DNA of 64,000 nucleotides, from assembly GCF_036345155.1 (NCBI RefSeq), contig NZ_CP107772.1:806001-870000 (forward strand). The letters are read 5' to 3'. Numbering within the stretch: position 1 is the stretch's first letter; the number at the start of each line of letters is the position of its first letter. The position numbers and the translations under genes were made by a program. This document shows, in pieces, positions 57,504 through 64,000 of this stretch. The DNA is from Streptomyces sp. NBC_00582. Its GTDB lineage: Bacteria > Actinomycetota > Actinomycetes > Streptomycetales > Streptomycetaceae. Below the pieces are notes generated by a model. That model was not told the DNA's origin. It searched no databases and saw nothing but the letters and a program-made list of their open reading frames with translations.

Positions 57504-58712
57504 ATGACTGCCGTGCCCGCTCCTGTCGGCCCCGAGGTGGCCGCGCCGCCCGAGGTGGGTCTCGACGGTGGTGCGACCCTGCTGGCCTGGCTGCGGCGGA
57601 TGCGCGACGAGCGGCCGGTGTGGCTCGATCCGGCGGGCCGGTACCACGTCTTCCGTCACGAGGACGTCCAGCGGATCACCGCCGACCCTGCGGCCTTCTC
57701 CTCGGACACGGTGACCCGGCTGTCGGGCGGCGAACGGCAACCGCCGGGCGGCACGCTGCTGTTGCTGGACCCGCCCCGGCACGGCAAGCTGCGGCGGCTG
57801 GTGAGCAAGGTCTTCACCGCGAAGATGATCAACGAGCTGACCCCGCGGATCACCGAGGTGGCCACCGAGCTGCTCGACGGTCTCGACGGCGGCGACCGCT
57901 TCGACCTGATCGAGGCGTTCGCCAACCCGCTGCCGGTCATCGTGATCTCCTCCCTGCTCGGCGTCCCGCCGTCGGACCGCCCGCTGTTCCAGGTGTGGGC
58001 CGACAACCTGCTGACCGTGGACTGGGAGACGCCCGAGGGTGCCGAGGTCATGGGCCGGACCGTGCAGGAGCTGGACGCCTATCTGCGGCGGCATGTCGCC
58101 GAGCGGCGGGCGCGCGAGTACGACGACCTGATGAGCCTGCTGGTACGCGCCGAGGTCGACGGGGAGAGCCTGAACGACGACGACGTGGTGAGCTTCGCCG
58201 CGCTGCTGCTGCTCGCCGGCCATGTCACCACCGCCGTGCTGCTCGGCAACATGCTGCTGACGCTCGACCTGGAGGAGGGCCTGCAGGCGGAGTTGCGGGC
58301 CGACCGGGCGAGGATCGCGCCGTTCACCGAGGAGGTGCTGCGCTGCCGGCCGCCGTTCCTCAAGATCGAACGGGTGCCGACGGCTCCCGTGGAGATCGCC
58401 GGGGAGAAGCTCCCGGAGAACGCGATGGTCTACCTCTGGCTGCTGTCCGCCAACCGCGACGAGCGGGTCTTCCCCGAGCCGGACCGTTTCCTGCCGGGCC
58501 GCTCCAACGCCAAACAGCTCGCCTTCGGGCACGGCATCCACTACTGCCTGGGCGCGCCGCTGGCCCGTATGGAGGGTCAGATCGCGCTCAACCTGATGCT
58601 CGACCGCTATGCCGACATCCGGGTCGACCGCGACGCGCCGCTGTCCTACTTCGACAACCGGGTCAACGTCTTCGGTCTTCGGCGGCTGCCCCTGACGGTC
58701 CGCCGGGCCTGA
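57504..58712 (+). CDS. Cytochrome P450 monooxygenase (P450-I), probable polyketide tailoring oxidase
   Basis: Soluble bacterial class I P450 of 402 residues, the normal length. The heme-thiolate loop FGHGIHYCLG is near residue 345 and the ExxR motif (EEVLR) near residue 282. The I-helix reads LLLLAGHVTTAVLLGN: the Thr is present but the usual acidic residue before it (AGHE/DTT) is Val. ATG 57504 is chosen because GAGGGG (57492-57497) lies six bases upstream; the frame extends further 5' without a ribosome site. It is divergent from the PKS operon and 42 bases ahead of a second P450, so the pair is probably co-transcribed. It likely hydroxylates the macrocycle after or during assembly, using host ferredoxin and reductase, as neither is coded here. 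The substrate position is unknown. Confidence 0.93.
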   Translation: MTAVPAPVGPEVAAPPEVGLDGGATLLAWLRRMRDERPVWLDPAGRYHVFRHEDVQRITADPAAFSSDTVTRLSGGERQPPGGTLLLLDPPRHGKLRRLVSKVFTAKMINELTPRITEVATELLDGLDGGDRFDLIEAFANPLPVIVISSLLGVPPSDRPLFQVWADNLLTVDWETPEGAEVMGRTVQELDAYLRRHVAERRAREYDDLMSLLVRAEVDGESLNDDDVVSFAALLLLAGHVTTAVLLGNMLLTLDLEEGLQAELRADRARIAPFTEEVLRCRPPFLKIERVPTAPVEIAGEKLPENAMVYLWLLSANRDERVFPEPDRFLPGRSNAKQLAFGHGIHYCLGAPLARMEGQIALNLMLDRYADIRVDRDAPLSYFDNRVNVFGLRRLPLTVRRA

Positions 58713-58754
58713 GCGGCGCACCCGGGCGGACGCACACCACCAGACGGAGGACTC

Positions 58755-59969
58755 ATGGCCTACGAGCCGAAACCACCAGTGATACCGACCGATCGCACCT
58801 GCCCCTTCGACCCCGATCCGGAGTACCGCCGGCTGCGCGAGGAGGAGCCGATCAGCCCGGTCACCTTCGACATCGCGCCGGGCCGCGACGACGGCTGGCT
58901 GGTCACCCGGCACGACCATGTGCGGGCCATCATGACCGACCCCCGGTTCAGTCACCGAGCGGAGCTGCTGGCGCTGGTGGCGTCACCGCCGTTCGAGGTG
59001 GAGAAGTACGAGCCGCAGCCGTCGGGACCGGGTTCCTTCGTCCGGATGGACGCCCCGGACCACACCCGCTACCGGCGGCTGCTGACGGGCTTCTTCACGG
59101 TCCGCAAGATCCAGGAGTACGAGCCGACGCTGGCCGGGATCATCGACGACGTGCTCGACGAGATGGCCGGTCTCCAGCCGCCGGTGGATCTGCTGCCGGT
59201 GTTCGTGCAGAAGGTCGTGTACCGGTCGGTGCACTCGGTGATGGGTGTGCCGGAGGAGGACATCGCCGAGCTCGACCGGCACTTCTCGGCGATCATGCGG
59301 ATCGACTACACGCTCGAGGAGTTCGTCGAGCACAACACGGCGCTGGACCAGACGCTGGCCCGTGTCGTGAAGGACCTGTTCGCCGAGCCCAACGACAAGC
59401 TGCTCGGGAAGCTGGTCAAAACGGGTGAGCTGACCGAGGAGGAGCTGGCGAACATCGCCTGGATCACCATCGGCGGCGCGCTGGACACCACTCCGAACAT
59501 GCTGGGTCTCGGCACGTTCGCGCTGCTGGAGCATCCCGAGCAGCTGGAGAAGGTCCGCAAGCAGCCGGAGCTGATGGAGCGGGCGGTGGAGGAGCTGCTG
59601 CGCTATCTGACGATCTCCCACATGGGCGCGAGCCGGGTGGCGCTGGAGGACGTGGAGATCGGCGGCCGGACCATCGAGGCCGGGCAGACGGTGGTGCTGT
59701 CGCTGCCGGCCGCCAACCGGGATCCGGAGCAGTTCGAGAACCCGGAGGTCTTCGACGTCACCCGGCCGTCCCGGCGCCATCTGGCGTTCGGCTTCGGCAT
59801 CCACCAGTGCCTGGGGCAGCATCTGGCCCGGGCGACCCTGCGCATCGGCTTCCAGAAGCTCTTCGACCGCTTCCCGGACCTGCGGCTGGCGGCCGATCCG
59901 CAGGAGATCCCGCTGCGCGACAAGGCGATGCACTACGGCGTGTACGCGCTTCCCGTCACCTGGGGGTGA
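58755..59969 (+). CDS. Cytochrome P450 monooxygenase (P450-II), CYP105-like
   Basis: P450 of 404 residues with a CYP105-like N-terminus (CPFDPDPEYRRLREEEPIS, then WLVTRHDHVRAIMTDPRFS). Motifs: I-helix IGGALDTTPNMLGLG near residue 242, with the Asp-Thr-Thr proton-relay residues; ExxR as EELLR near residue 281; heme loop FGFGIHQCLG near residue 348. ATG 58755 is preceded by GGAGG (58746-58750). It follows P450-I by 42 bases in the same direction and is followed by a hairpin terminator. Polyol and polyene macrolide clusters often carry two such oxidases for hydroxylation at different carbons; which one acts where cannot be read from sequence. Confidence 0.94.
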   Translation: MAYEPKPPVIPTDRTCPFDPDPEYRRLREEEPISPVTFDIAPGRDDGWLVTRHDHVRAIMTDPRFSHRAELLALVASPPFEVEKYEPQPSGPGSFVRMDAPDHTRYRRLLTGFFTVRKIQEYEPTLAGIIDDVLDEMAGLQPPVDLLPVFVQKVVYRSVHSVMGVPEEDIAELDRHFSAIMRIDYTLEEFVEHNTALDQTLARVVKDLFAEPNDKLLGKLVKTGELTEEELANIAWITIGGALDTTPNMLGLGTFALLEHPEQLEKVRKQPELMERAVEELLRYLTISHMGASRVALEDVEIGGRTIEAGQTVVLSLPAANRDPEQFENPEVFDVTRPSRRHLAFGFGIHQCLGQHLARATLRIGFQKLFDRFPDLRLAADPQEIPLRDKAMHYGVYALPVTWG

Positions 59970-59988
59970 CCGCACCCCCGTAGCCGAG

Positions 59989-60021
59989 CCGCGGGCCGTC
60001 CCGGACAGGGGCGGCCCGCGG
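59989..60021. terminator. Hairpin terminator between convergent P450-II and glycosyltransferase genes
   Basis: A perfect 10-bp stem, CCGCGGGCCG (59989-59998) with CGGCCCGCGG (60012-60021), encloses a 13-base loop. It lies 20 bases after the P450-II stop and 21 bases beyond the stop of the convergent gene. There is no U-tract, as is common in streptomycetes; the symmetry would let it serve both directions. Confidence 0.7.
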
Positions 60022-60042
60022 TTCCGTCCCGGGACAACACAC

Positions 60043-61629
60043 CTAGCGCGTCGCCGACGAGGCGCTCAGGTGGGACATCCGGGGCCACGTCGTGCGCCAG
60101 GGCCGGCGCAGGCCCTGGCAGACCCATATCGGGGTGCCCCAGTTGAGGTTGTGCACCCGGTCCGCGTTGGTGACCGTGCCGCGTCGGCGCACGCTGGTGA
60201 AGAACTGCCGCAGATAGCGGGCGTCCGCGCCGACGAAGACCACGGTCGCGGTGTCGTCGGCCGGGCGGCGCAGGTACCAGTAGCCGCGGTGGCCGCTGTA
60301 CGGTCGCGGCAGACCGAGCCGCGGGCCGAACCGGTCCAGGGCGCCCGCCTGGTCGTACCGGTCGGTGATCAGCAGGGCCCCGCGGCGCAGGTCGGCGGGG
60401 AGCCCGCGGTGGACCCGGGCCACCGAGGCGGCCAGGTCGGGCCAGCCGACGGTTTCCATCGCCAGCCGGTCGGCGGAGGGCCGGGAGAGCCGCTGGACCG
60501 GGTAGAGCGGCAGCACCTGCACCGCCAGGACCGCCGACGCCAGGTAGACCGCTGCGGTCGACCACAGGCGCGGGCGGGTGGCGCGCAGTTCCTGCAGCCC
60601 GGTGGCGCCCGCCGCCCACAGGACGGCGAACAGCCCGGCGACGTAGTAGGGCCGTCCGTGGACGACGAGGTAGCAGGCGCACAGTCCCACGAAGGTCAGC
60701 GCGAGGAACCGGTGGGAGCGGGCCCGAGGGGCGAAAAGCAGCCATCCCAGCCCACAGCACAGGAGGACCGCTCCGGCCAGTCCGGCGGCCGCGAGGACCG
60801 TGGGAAGGAACATGGCCCGGCCGCCCTCCTCGGTGGCGACCTCCTGGGCGATGACCTCGGTCATCGCCAGTTGCGGCCAGCCGGCGCGGGCCTGCCACAG
60901 CAGTCCCGGTACGGCGGTGAGCAGGGCGCCCACCGCCGAGGCCCACAGCAGCGGGCGGCGCAGCAGGTCCCGGGGCCCGGCGAGGAGCAGGGCCACGAGC
61001 AGCACGGCCCAGAGGCCGACGCTGAGGAACTTGACCTGGAGGGAGACCGCGGCGGTCAGGCCGAGCAGGGGCAGCAGCCGGTCGCGCCGGGTGCGGACCC
61101 AGCGCACCAGCAGCCAGACGCCGAGCGTGGTCAGGAAGATGTCCAGGGTGGCGGTGATGAGCAGATGGCCCATCTGCAGCATGACCGGCGAGACGGCGTA
61201 CGCACCGGCGGTGGCGAGCTGGGCCGCTCGCCGGCCGCCCAGCTCCCGGGCGGTGAGGGCGGCCGTCAGCACCCCGAGCCCGGTGAGGGCCGCGGCCGGC
61301 GCGCGCAGCGCCACGAGCGAGCCGGGGGACACGGTGTCGAGGGCGTGGGTCAGCAGGGGCAGCAGCGGGGGCTGGTCGGCGTACCCCCAGGCGGGGCTGC
61401 GGCCGGCGGCGAGGAAGTACAGCTCGTCGCTGAAGTAGCCGAACCGGTCCGCGGTGAGCAGCAGCAGGGCCGCGGTGGCGCAGGCCACGACGCACACGGG
61501 CAGCAGGGCCAGAGGTGGGGGAGGAACGGCCGCCGACGGTACGGCGGGGGTACGGGTACGGGGGGTGGCTCCGGGAGGCCGGTACCCGCCGTCGCGGTGG
61601 GTCGCCCGGTCCCGGGCTGTGGGGGGCAT
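60043..61629 (-). CDS. Multi-span membrane glycosyltransferase of the GT-C fold (GT39/ArnT-like)
   Basis: Membrane protein of 528 residues. A Pro-rich cytoplasmic N-terminus (about 40 residues) precedes a first membrane span and an outer loop with FSDELYFLAAGRSPAWGYAD followed by QPPLLPLL; acidic residues in this first loop are the metal/donor site of GT-C enzymes. About ten more hydrophobic spans follow to residue 390, then a soluble outer domain of roughly 140 residues. The family transfers sugars from polyprenyl-phosphate donors on the outer membrane face. ATG 61629 has GAGGAA (61636-61641) six bases upstream. It is convergent with the P450 pair and divergent from the ABC exporter. It could glycosylate the polyketide at or after export, or a cell-surface acceptor; sugar and acceptor are unknown. 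Confidence 0.85.
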   Translation of the reverse strand: MPPTARDRATHRDGGYRPPGATPRTRTPAVPSAAVPPPPLALLPVCVVACATAALLLLTADRFGYFSDELYFLAAGRSPAWGYADQPPLLPLLTHALDTVSPGSLVALRAPAAALTGLGVLTAALTARELGGRRAAQLATAGAYAVSPVMLQMGHLLITATLDIFLTTLGVWLLVRWVRTRRDRLLPLLGLTAAVSLQVKFLSVGLWAVLLVALLLAGPRDLLRRPLLWASAVGALLTAVPGLLWQARAGWPQLAMTEVIAQEVATEEGGRAMFLPTVLAAAGLAGAVLLCCGLGWLLFAPRARSHRFLALTFVGLCACYLVVHGRPYYVAGLFAVLWAAGATGLQELRATRPRLWSTAAVYLASAVLAVQVLPLYPVQRLSRPSADRLAMETVGWPDLAASVARVHRGLPADLRRGALLITDRYDQAGALDRFGPRLGLPRPYSGHRGYWYLRRPADDTATVVFVGADARYLRQFFTSVRRRGTVTNADRVHNLNWGTPIWVCQGLRRPWRTTWPRMSHLSASSATR

Positions 61630-61713
61630 CGTCGCTTCCTCGATCCTGTCGGGTTCGCGGTGGAGGGCACCGCGGTGCTCTGCGCCTCGAACCTACGGTC
61701 GGCGGCCCACGCC

Positions 61714-61728
61714 GGAACGGGGTGTTCC
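61714..61728. promoter_or_regulatory. Inverted repeat GGAAC-N5-GTTCC, possible operator
   Basis: A perfect 5-bp inverted repeat with a 5-base spacer, 20 bases upstream of the CCCTAG box and 85 bases upstream of the glycosyltransferase start. The arms are short and could occur by chance. Confidence 0.3.
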
Positions 61729-61747
61729 CCTTTACCGGCCCGGGAGT

Positions 61748-61763
61748 AGGGGCGATTCCCTAG
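61748..61763 (+). promoter_or_regulatory. Candidate PAS-LuxR (PimM-like) operator, box 3
   Basis: AGGGGCGATTCCCTAG matches 12 of 16 positions of CTVGGGAWWTCCCBAG with a complete ATTCCCTAG right half. A third copy of this half-site in front of the exporter would tie transport to the same regulator as the P450 and PKS genes. Confidence 0.4.
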
Positions 61764-61959
61764 TCTTCGGCGCCCTCGGTGGCCCCGGCCGTCGCGGCTG
61801 TGCTGGTGTGGAGACCCCGAACCGCCCGACGGCCCAGTCCGCTCGTATCGCGGTTCGGGCCCCTGCCCGGCCGACCTGCGGTGGACGCTTTCGCGGCGCC
61901 CTGTCACTCCCTCCGGCCCGGCCCGATCCCTCAACCGATCACGGAGAGACGACAGTCGA

Positions 61960-62031
61960 GTGATGGACCTTCAGTTCATGTGCGGCGGGACCGGATCGCG
62001 GGCCCGCACGGTCAGGGCGTGCGCGTCATGA
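61960..62031 (+). CDS. Possible 23-codon ORF overlapping the ABC ATPase start
   Basis: GTG 61960 (or ATG 61963) opens a frame of 23 codons ending at TGA 62029-62031, which overlaps the ABC ATPase ATG as ATGA. GGAGAG (61943-61948) is 11 bases before the GTG, a rather long spacing. The peptide (MDLQFMCGGTG...) has no recognisable family. It could couple translation into the ABC gene, whose own ribosome site is weak, or be chance. Confidence 0.25.
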   Translation: MMDLQFMCGGTGSRARTVRACAS

Positions 62032-62945
62032 CGGCGGCGATCGTCGCGGACGGCGTCCGCAAGCGGTACGGGGACATCCAGGCCGTCGACGGAGTCTCGC
62101 TGCACATCGAGGCGGGCGAGTTCTACGGCATCCTGGGTCCCAACGGCGCGGGAAAGACGACCACCCTGGAGATTCTGGAGGGCGTCCGCGAGCCCGACGA
62201 GGGGCGGATCGAGCTGTTCGGCGAGAGCCCCTGGCCGCGCAATCCCCGGCTGCTGAGGCGCATCGGCGTGCAGTTCCAGGCGTCGTCGTTCTTCGACAAG
62301 CTCACCACGCGCGAGACCATCTACCTGTTCGCGTCCTTCTACCGGGTCGGTGTCCGGCAGGCCGACGCGATGCTGGAGCGGGTCGGCCTCACCGAGTTCG
62401 GCGAGGTACCGGCCGACAAGCTCTCCGGCGGCCAGGCGCAGCGGCTGTCGATCGCCTGCGGTCTGGTGCACGACCCGGAGATCGTCTTCCTGGACGAGCC
62501 CACCGCCGGTCTGGACCCGCAGGCCCGCCGCAATCTGTGGGACCTGCTGCGGGACGTCAACGCGGAGGGCCGCACCCTGGTCCTCACCACGCACTACCTG
62601 GACGAGGCCGAGATGCTCTGCGACCGGGTGTCAGTGATGGAGAGGGGCAGGGTGCTCAAGACGGGCGCGCCGGCGGCCCTGATCCGCGAACTCGACGACA
62701 TGGTGCGGGTGAGCGTGGAGTCCGGGCTGATCAAGGCGGACACCCTGCGTGACCGTCTGGTGTCGGCCGGGGTGGAGAACGCGGCGGTGGAGGACGACGG
62801 GATCACGCTGTCGATCGCCACCCACTCCCCCGGCCCCGTGCTGTCGATCCTGGCCGACCACCGGGCACTGCGCAGCCTTCAGGTGCGCGGCGCCACCCTG
62901 GAGGACGTCTTCCTCCAGCTGACCGGACGGGAGTACCGCGCGTGA
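62028..62945 (+). CDS. ABC transporter ATP-binding protein, DrrA-type exporter family
   Basis: Cytoplasmic ATPase of 305 residues that powers an ABC-2 exporter. Motifs in order: Walker A GPNGAGKTT (near residue 40), Q-loop QFQASSF (near 85), signature LSGGQAQR (near 132), Walker B IVFLDEPT (near 155) and H-loop TTHYLDEAE (near 190), followed by the roughly 80-residue C-terminal extension usual in drug-export ATPases of this type. ATG 62028 is chosen because homologues begin a few residues before VRKRYG; only a weak AGGG lies about ten bases upstream, and the frame stays open to 61779 without a ribosome site. The downstream permease overlaps it by four bases. Probable role: export of, and self-protection from, the cluster product. 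Confidence 0.93.
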   Translation: MTAAIVADGVRKRYGDIQAVDGVSLHIEAGEFYGILGPNGAGKTTTLEILEGVREPDEGRIELFGESPWPRNPRLLRRIGVQFQASSFFDKLTTRETIYLFASFYRVGVRQADAMLERVGLTEFGEVPADKLSGGQAQRLSIACGLVHDPEIVFLDEPTAGLDPQARRNLWDLLRDVNAEGRTLVLTTHYLDEAEMLCDRVSVMERGRVLKTGAPAALIRELDDMVRVSVESGLIKADTLRDRLVSAGVENAAVEDDGITLSIATHSPGPVLSILADHRALRSLQVRGATLEDVFLQLTGREYRA

Positions 62946-64000
62946 GCATCGACGAGACGTCCTCCCGCTCCCCCGGGACGGCCACGAAGGCCTCGGCGGA
63001 GCAGGAGAAAACGGCGGTCAAGGCCGGTCCGGGCCGCAAGGGCCCCGTCAAGGACAGACGGCTGAACCCGATCCGCGAGCTGGCCAGGGCGATGATCCTG
63101 AGCGTCCTGCGGGACAAGGGCACGATCTTCTTCCTGATGGTCTTCCCCATCCTGTTCCTGATGTTGTTCGGCTCGTTGTTCAAGAGCGACGGGACCTCGC
63201 ACATCAAGGTGGCCCAGGTCGGCCAGGTGCAGGTGCTCGACTCGCTCACCGGGGACCAGCGGGACCAGCTCTCCAAGGCGGCCACGATCACCAAGGTCAC
63301 CAGCGAGTCGGCCGCGCTGGAGAAGGTGCGCAAGGGGGACTACGACGCGCTGGTGGAGCAGGACGGTGACACCGTCGTGCTGCGCTACAGCCTGGCCGAC
63401 TCGGTCAAGGGGGCTTCGGCCCGAGCGACGCTGAACGCGGTGCTGGAGCAGGCGAACCTGGCCGCGACCGGTATGACCGCCAAGTACACGCTGAAGGCCA
63501 GTCAGGTCGAGGACGACTCGGTCAAGCCCATCCAGTACCTGACCCCGGGTCTGCTGGGCTTCGCCGTGGCCACCAGCGCGGTGTTCAGCACCGCCCTGAC
63601 GCTGGTGACGCTGCGCCGCAAGAAGATCCTCCAGCGGATGCAGCTGTCGCCGATCCGCCCCTGGGAGGTGGTGGCCGCCCGTATCTCCATGACCATGCTC
63701 ATGGCACTCACGCAGACGGCCCTGTTCCTGGCGGTGGCGACCCTGCCGTACTTCGGTCTCCAGCTGACCGGCAACTGGTGGCTGGTGGTGCCGTTGGTGG
63801 TGTGCGGGACGCTGGCGCTGATGTCGCTGGGCCTGCTCATCGGCTCGCTCACCAAGACCGAGGAGTCGGCGGGCGGTCTCGCCCAGCTGCTGGTGCTGCC
63901 GATGTCGCTCCTGTCCGGATCGTTCTTCTCGCTGGACAGCGCCCCCGAGTGGGTGAGGGCGCTCTCGTACGTGATGCCGCTGCACTATCTCGTGGAGGGC
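62942..64000 (+). CDS. ABC-2 type transporter permease, partial (cut by right edge)
   Basis: GTG 62942 overlaps the ATPase stop as GTGA, so the two are translated together. 353 codons are visible and the frame is open at the edge. A Lys/Ala-rich cytoplasmic N-terminus of about 50 residues precedes a first span (GTIFFLMVFPILFLMLFGSL, near residue 60), an outer domain of about 120 residues, and further spans near residues 202, 250, 278 and 315. The sequence RMQLSPIRPWEVVAARI before the third span is typical of ABC-2 permeases. Together with the ATPase it should form a drug exporter in the cell membrane. The last span is expected just beyond the window. Confidence 0.92.
   Translation, partial: MSIDETSSRSPGTATKASAEQEKTAVKAGPGRKGPVKDRRLNPIRELARAMILSVLRDKGTIFFLMVFPILFLMLFGSLFKSDGTSHIKVAQVGQVQVLDSLTGDQRDQLSKAATITKVTSESAALEKVRKGDYDALVEQDGDTVVLRYSLADSVKGASARATLNAVLEQANLAATGMTAKYTLKASQVEDDSVKPIQYLTPGLLGFAVATSAVFSTALTLVTLRRKKILQRMQLSPIRPWEVVAARISMTMLMALTQTALFLAVATLPYFGLQLTGNWWLVVPLVVCGTLALMSLGLLIGSLTKTEESAGGLAQLLVLPMSLLSGSFFSLDSAPEWVRALSYVMPLHYLVEG

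Larger units (their letters stand above)
61630..62027. promoter_or_regulatory. Divergent intergenic region between glycosyltransferase and ABC exporter
   Basis: A 398-base gap that should carry promoters in both directions. It contains the inverted repeat GGAAC-GGGGT-GTTCC (61714-61728), a CCCTAG-type box (61748-61763) resembling those before the P450 genes, and a short frame (61960-62031) ending on the ABC start. I see no RNA gene and no convincing longer coding frame with a ribosome site. Confidence 0.6.

Noticed and set aside
57486..58955. A minus-strand frame of about 490 codons across P450-I.
   Set aside because: The plus strand codes a complete P450 with heme loop and ExxR motif; the opposite frame has no recognisable domain.
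61779..62027. The N-terminal extension of the ABC ATPase frame back to GTG 61779.
   Set aside because: It has no ribosome site, is Pro/Arg-rich like non-coding G+C-rich DNA, and spans the CCCTAG-box region. The family starts close to ATG 62028.

Overview
The window is very G+C-rich actinobacterial DNA, almost certainly Streptomyces, and most of it lies inside a large modular type I polyketide synthase (PKS) cluster. Positions 1-57148 hold four consecutive PKS genes, all on the minus strand and 44-76 bases apart, so they probably form one operon read from about 57.2 kb towards position 1. In transcription order they are a 2-module protein (here PKS-1, 45089-57148), a 3-module protein (PKS-2, 30886-45012), a 5-module protein of about 8,220 residues (PKS-3, 6160-30825), and the start of a fourth protein (PKS-4, 1-6114) that runs off the left edge after one full module and one ketosynthase. 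I number the modules w1-w12 in that order. No loading module and no thioesterase is in the window, so both ends of the assembly line lie outside it.

Every acyltransferase looks malonyl-specific except that of w9, which has methylmalonyl motifs. If the proteins act in gene order, the domains predict: C=C (w1), CH2 (w2), five successive hydroxyls (w3-w7), an unreduced ketone (w8, which has a dehydratase but no ketoreductase), a hydroxyl with an alpha-methyl (w9), CH2 (w10), and a hydroxyl (w11). A ketone four carbons from a hydroxyl in a 1,3-polyol is the arrangement that closes to a six-membered hemiketal. The pattern resembles, from memory, hemiketal polyol macrolides of the azalomycin/niphimycin (marginolactone) or PM100117/caniferolide type. 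This is an inference, not an identification.

Positions 57149-57503 are a divergent control region with two CCCTAG-type boxes and a possible 27-codon leader ORF whose stop overlaps the PKS-1 start. Reading right from it are two cytochrome P450 genes (57504-58712 and 58755-59969), probably co-transcribed tailoring oxidases. A hairpin terminator separates them from a convergent gene for a multi-membrane-span GT-C glycosyltransferase (60043-61629, minus). A second divergent region (61630-62027), with a similar box, precedes an ABC exporter: a DrrA-type ATPase (62028-62945) and an overlapping ABC-2 permease cut by the right edge (62942-64000).

The most unusual features are the ketoreductase-less dehydratase module w8, a near-identical two-module duplication (w4-w5 and w6-w7) that straddles the PKS-2/PKS-3 gene boundary, a 72-base higher-order minisatellite coding part of the w1 ketoreductase linker, and a P450 whose I-helix acidic residue is replaced by valine.
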